A DNA stretch of 64,000 nucleotides from Streptomyces venezuelae ATCC 10712. GTDB lineage: Bacteria; Actinomycetota; Actinomycetes; Streptomycetales; Streptomycetaceae. The translations under genes were made by a program, and so were the position numbers. The notes beneath the pieces were generated by a model. The model searched no databases. It saw only the letters and a list, made by a program, of their open reading frames with translations, and was not told the DNA's origin. Below, piece after piece: positions 62,132 to 64,000 of the stretch (its first letter is position 1; the number at the start of each line of letters is the position of its first letter). The stretch is from NCBI RefSeq assembly GCF_008639165.1, contig NZ_CP029197.1, forward strand, positions 1,426,001-1,490,000, written 5' to 3'.

Positions 62132-63598
62132 TCAGATGATCCCGAAGAGCATCCCCGCCGCCAGCACGACCAGCGCGGTCAGCGCCGCCCACTTCACCGT
62201 GAACTTGGTGTGGTCGCCGAACTCCACCTTCGCCATGCCGACGAGCACGTACACGGCGGGCACCAGGGGGCTCGACATGTGCAGGGCCTGGCCGACCAGC
62301 GAGGCCCGCGCGATCTCCAGCGGCGACACGCCGTGGGCGGCGCCCGCCTCCGCGAGGACCGGCACGACACCGAAGTAGAAGCCGTCGTTCGACATGAAGT
62401 AGGTGAGCGGGATGCTGAGGAGACCGGTGATCAGGCCCATGTGCGGGCCCATCCCCTCGGGGATGGCGCCGACGAGCCAGTCGGCCATGTGCTTGACCAT
62501 GCCGGTGCCGGTGAGGACGCCGGTGAAGACGGCGGCGGCGAAGACCATGCCCGAGACGTTGAGGACGTTGTCGGCGTGGGCGGCGATCCGGGCCTTCTGC
62601 TCGGCCATCTTCGGGTAATTGACGGTGAGCGCGAGCGCGGCGCCGAGCAGGAACAGCACCGGGATCGGCATCAGTTCGAGGATCATCGCGGCGAGCAGGG
62701 CGACCGTCAGGCCCGCGTTGAACCAGTACAGCCCGGGCCGCAGGGTCGCCCGGTTCGGGTCGAGCCCCTGGAAGCCCTCGTCCTCCCCGGCACCCGCACC
62801 GGCGGGGGCGACGGGGGCGGCCGCGCCCTGCGCGTCGCCGGAGGTGTCGGCGCCCGGCGCGTCACCGGCACCGCCGGCCGGCCTCTTGCGCAGGTTCACG
62901 CGACCGCCGGCGCCGCCGCCCCCGCCACCCGCCGTGACCAGCACCGCGTCGGTCTCGGACACCAGGGCCTCGTCGAGCGTGAGGTAGCCGATGCGCTTGC
63001 GCTCCCGGCGGCCGAGGACGTACGCGAGGACGAAGACGAAGAGCAGGCCCATGCCGAGCGCGGGGATCATCGGCACGAAGATGTCCCCGGCGTCCAGCTT
63101 CAGCGCGGTCGCCGCGCGGGCCGTCGGCCCGCCCCAGGGCAGGGTGTTCATGACGCCGTTCGCGGTGGCGGCGACACCGGTCATGACCACCAGGCTCATG
63201 CCGAGCCGCTTGTAGAGCGGATACATCGCCGACACGGTGATCATGAAGGTGGTGGACCCGTCGCCGTCCAGCGAGACGATCGCGGCGAGCACCGCCGTAC
63301 CCACGACGACCCGCACCGGGTCCGCCTTGCAGAAGCGCAGGATGCCCCGGACGATCGGGTCGAACAGGCCGACGTCGATCATCACGCCGAAGTAGACGAT
63401 CGCGAACATCAGCATGGCGGCGGTCGGCGCCAGCTTGCCGACGCCTTCGATGACGTAGTCGCCGAGCTGGGCCCCCTGCCCGACCGCGACGCAGAAGAGC
63501 GCGGGGATCAGCACGAGCGCCGCGATCGGCGACATCTTTTTCATCATGATCAGGACCAGGAAGGTCGCGATCATGGCGAAGCCGAGGACGGTCAGCAT
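62132..63598 (-). CDS. CitMHS-family citrate transporter
   Basis: A 488-residue transporter with about 12 helices. It opens M-L-T-V-L-G-F-A-M-I-A-T-F-L and contains the family's S-L-D-G-D-G-S-T-T-F-M and L-P-W-G-G-P-T-A-R. CitMHS members import citrate as a metal-citrate complex with protons. A Gly/Ala-rich cytoplasmic insert (about 228-275) is longer than usual. The start at 63598 is chosen over a GTG three codons earlier. Confidence 0.87.
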   Translation of the reverse strand: MLTVLGFAMIATFLVLIMMKKMSPIAALVLIPALFCVAVGQGAQLGDYVIEGVGKLAPTAAMLMFAIVYFGVMIDVGLFDPIVRGILRFCKADPVRVVVGTAVLAAIVSLDGDGSTTFMITVSAMYPLYKRLGMSLVVMTGVAATANGVMNTLPWGGPTARAATALKLDAGDIFVPMIPALGMGLLFVFVLAYVLGRRERKRIGYLTLDEALVSETDAVLVTAGGGGGGAGGRVNLRKRPAGGAGDAPGADTSGDAQGAAAPVAPAGAGAGEDEGFQGLDPNRATLRPGLYWFNAGLTVALLAAMILELMPIPVLFLLGAALALTVNYPKMAEQKARIAAHADNVLNVSGMVFAAAVFTGVLTGTGMVKHMADWLVGAIPEGMGPHMGLITGLLSIPLTYFMSNDGFYFGVVPVLAEAGAAHGVSPLEIARASLVGQALHMSSPLVPAVYVLVGMAKVEFGDHTKFTVKWAALTALVVLAAGMLFGII

Positions 63599-63717
63599 GG
63601 AGGGCACCTCACGTTCACCGTTGAACTGCCGCCGAGCGGCGGTCCGGATGACCGTAGGTGCCCCCTTCCGCCGTTAACAAGATGTCGACGCGTGAGCAAT
63701 ACGAGCAAAACCCCAGG

Positions 63718-64000
63718 TCACGGCAGGGGTGACACCTCGACGGGGAAACCGTTGAGCACGGCGGTGCCCGACAGCGGGTCGAGCCGGGAGCCGTCGAGCA
63801 GCTGGTTGACGTTGACGCCGGGGCGCGCGGACGCCACGGTCAGACGGGTCCCCGGCCGGTCGTGGCCCCAGCCGTGCGGGAGGCTCACCACGCCCGGGCG
63901 CACCCCGTCGGTCACCTCGACCGGCACCTCGAGCTCGCCGCCCTCGCCCTTGATCCGGGCGAGGCCGCCGTCGGCGAGCCGCAGCCGGGCCGCGTCGTCG
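63718..64000 (-). CDS. Molybdopterin oxidoreductase, C-terminal part only
   Basis: The reverse strand is open from the stop at 63718-63720 to the window edge, about 93 residues. It carries G-V-V-S-L-P-H-G-W-G-H-D, then G-V-N-V-N-Q-L-L-D and L-D-P-L-S-G-T-A, typical of the molydopterin dinucleotide-binding domain of BisC/FdhA-type enzymes. These are molybdenum oxidoreductases. The catalytic part is outside the window, so the substrate cannot be told. Confidence 0.75.
   Translation of the reverse strand, partial: DDAARLRLADGGLARIKGEGGELEVPVEVTDGVRPGVVSLPHGWGHDRPGTRLTVASARPGVNVNQLLDGSRLDPLSGTAVLNGFPVEVSPLP

Overview
The window is about 64 kb of very GC-rich DNA with tightly packed, often ATGA/GTGA-overlapping genes. 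It carries two chaplins, mycothiol-linked formaldehyde detoxification, a sortase F locus, an ScbR-type regulator and many TetR regulators. This points to a Streptomyces chromosome. The left part looks like core chromosome: the adjacent chpC-like and chpH-like genes followed by gntR-gntK-gntP recall the order I remember from Streptomyces coelicolor.

Layout. 1-8.5 kb: DUF3090 protein (cut by the edge), phosphomutase-like protein, CorA, ferritin-like protein, F420-dependent oxidoreductase, aldo/keto reductase and a degenerate RecD2-like protein. 8.5-11.5 kb: DUF5703 protein, a cell-wall-anchored chaplin with a collagen-like (Gly-Asn-Pro) stalk, a short chaplin and an M20 peptidase. 11.7-19.6 kb: tRNA-Leu(GAG), RluA-type pseudouridine synthase, S-(hydroxymethyl)mycothiol dehydrogenase plus MBL hydrolase, amino acid permease, the gluconate genes and an ASCH protein. 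19.5-23.3 kb: a NACHT-HEAT STAND protein translationally coupled to a two-TM protein; the two share a short motif. 23.3-26.5 kb: a small steroid-type redox module with a TetR. 26.6-31.2 kb: NUDIX, two DUF202 proteins, quinone-type oxidoreductase, MBL protein and glucarate dehydratase-like enzyme. 31.2-35.1 kb: a TetR regulon with acyl-CoA dehydrogenase, phosphotransferase and SDR. 35.2-41.6 kb: secreted NamZ-like and erythromycin-esterase-like proteins, an alpha/beta hydrolase with a repeat insert, a zinc-ribbon protein, a BKACE-family enzyme and SoxR. 41.6-48.6 kb: MaoC/TetR pair, acyl-CoA dehydrogenase/TetR pair, small regulators and transporters, and an orphan gamma-butyrolactone-receptor-like regulator. 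48.6-51.3 kb: TetR/DUF606 transporter, MBL and DsbA-fold genes, ended by a strong terminator. 51.4-57.7 kb: a seven-gene operon that matches the logic of azomycin (2-nitroimidazole) biosynthesis from L-arginine. 57.7-64 kb: alcohol and aldehyde dehydrogenases, class F sortase with a candidate substrate, CitMHS transporter and the tail of a molybdopterin oxidoreductase.

Two systems stand out. First, the operon at 51461-57671 encodes a PLP-dependent arginine oxidase-like enzyme (RohP type), a PIN-like small protein at the RohQ position, a pyruvate-aldolase (RohR type) and a heme-oxygenase-like diiron N-oxygenase (RohS type). It continues with a Rieske ferredoxin, an NCS1 permease and a PDR-type reductase, bounded by strong hairpins. 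Second, the NACHT/two-TM pair carries three copies of a Q-[IL]-x2-V-x-G-[DS]-V motif, one at the NACHT N-terminus and two in the tail of the membrane protein. This is the arrangement expected of a bacterial NLR-effector pair that signals through an amyloid-like homotypic motif. Several TetR genes also have clear palindromic operators, two of them duplicated at a second promoter.

All calls are from reading the sequence; no database search was run.
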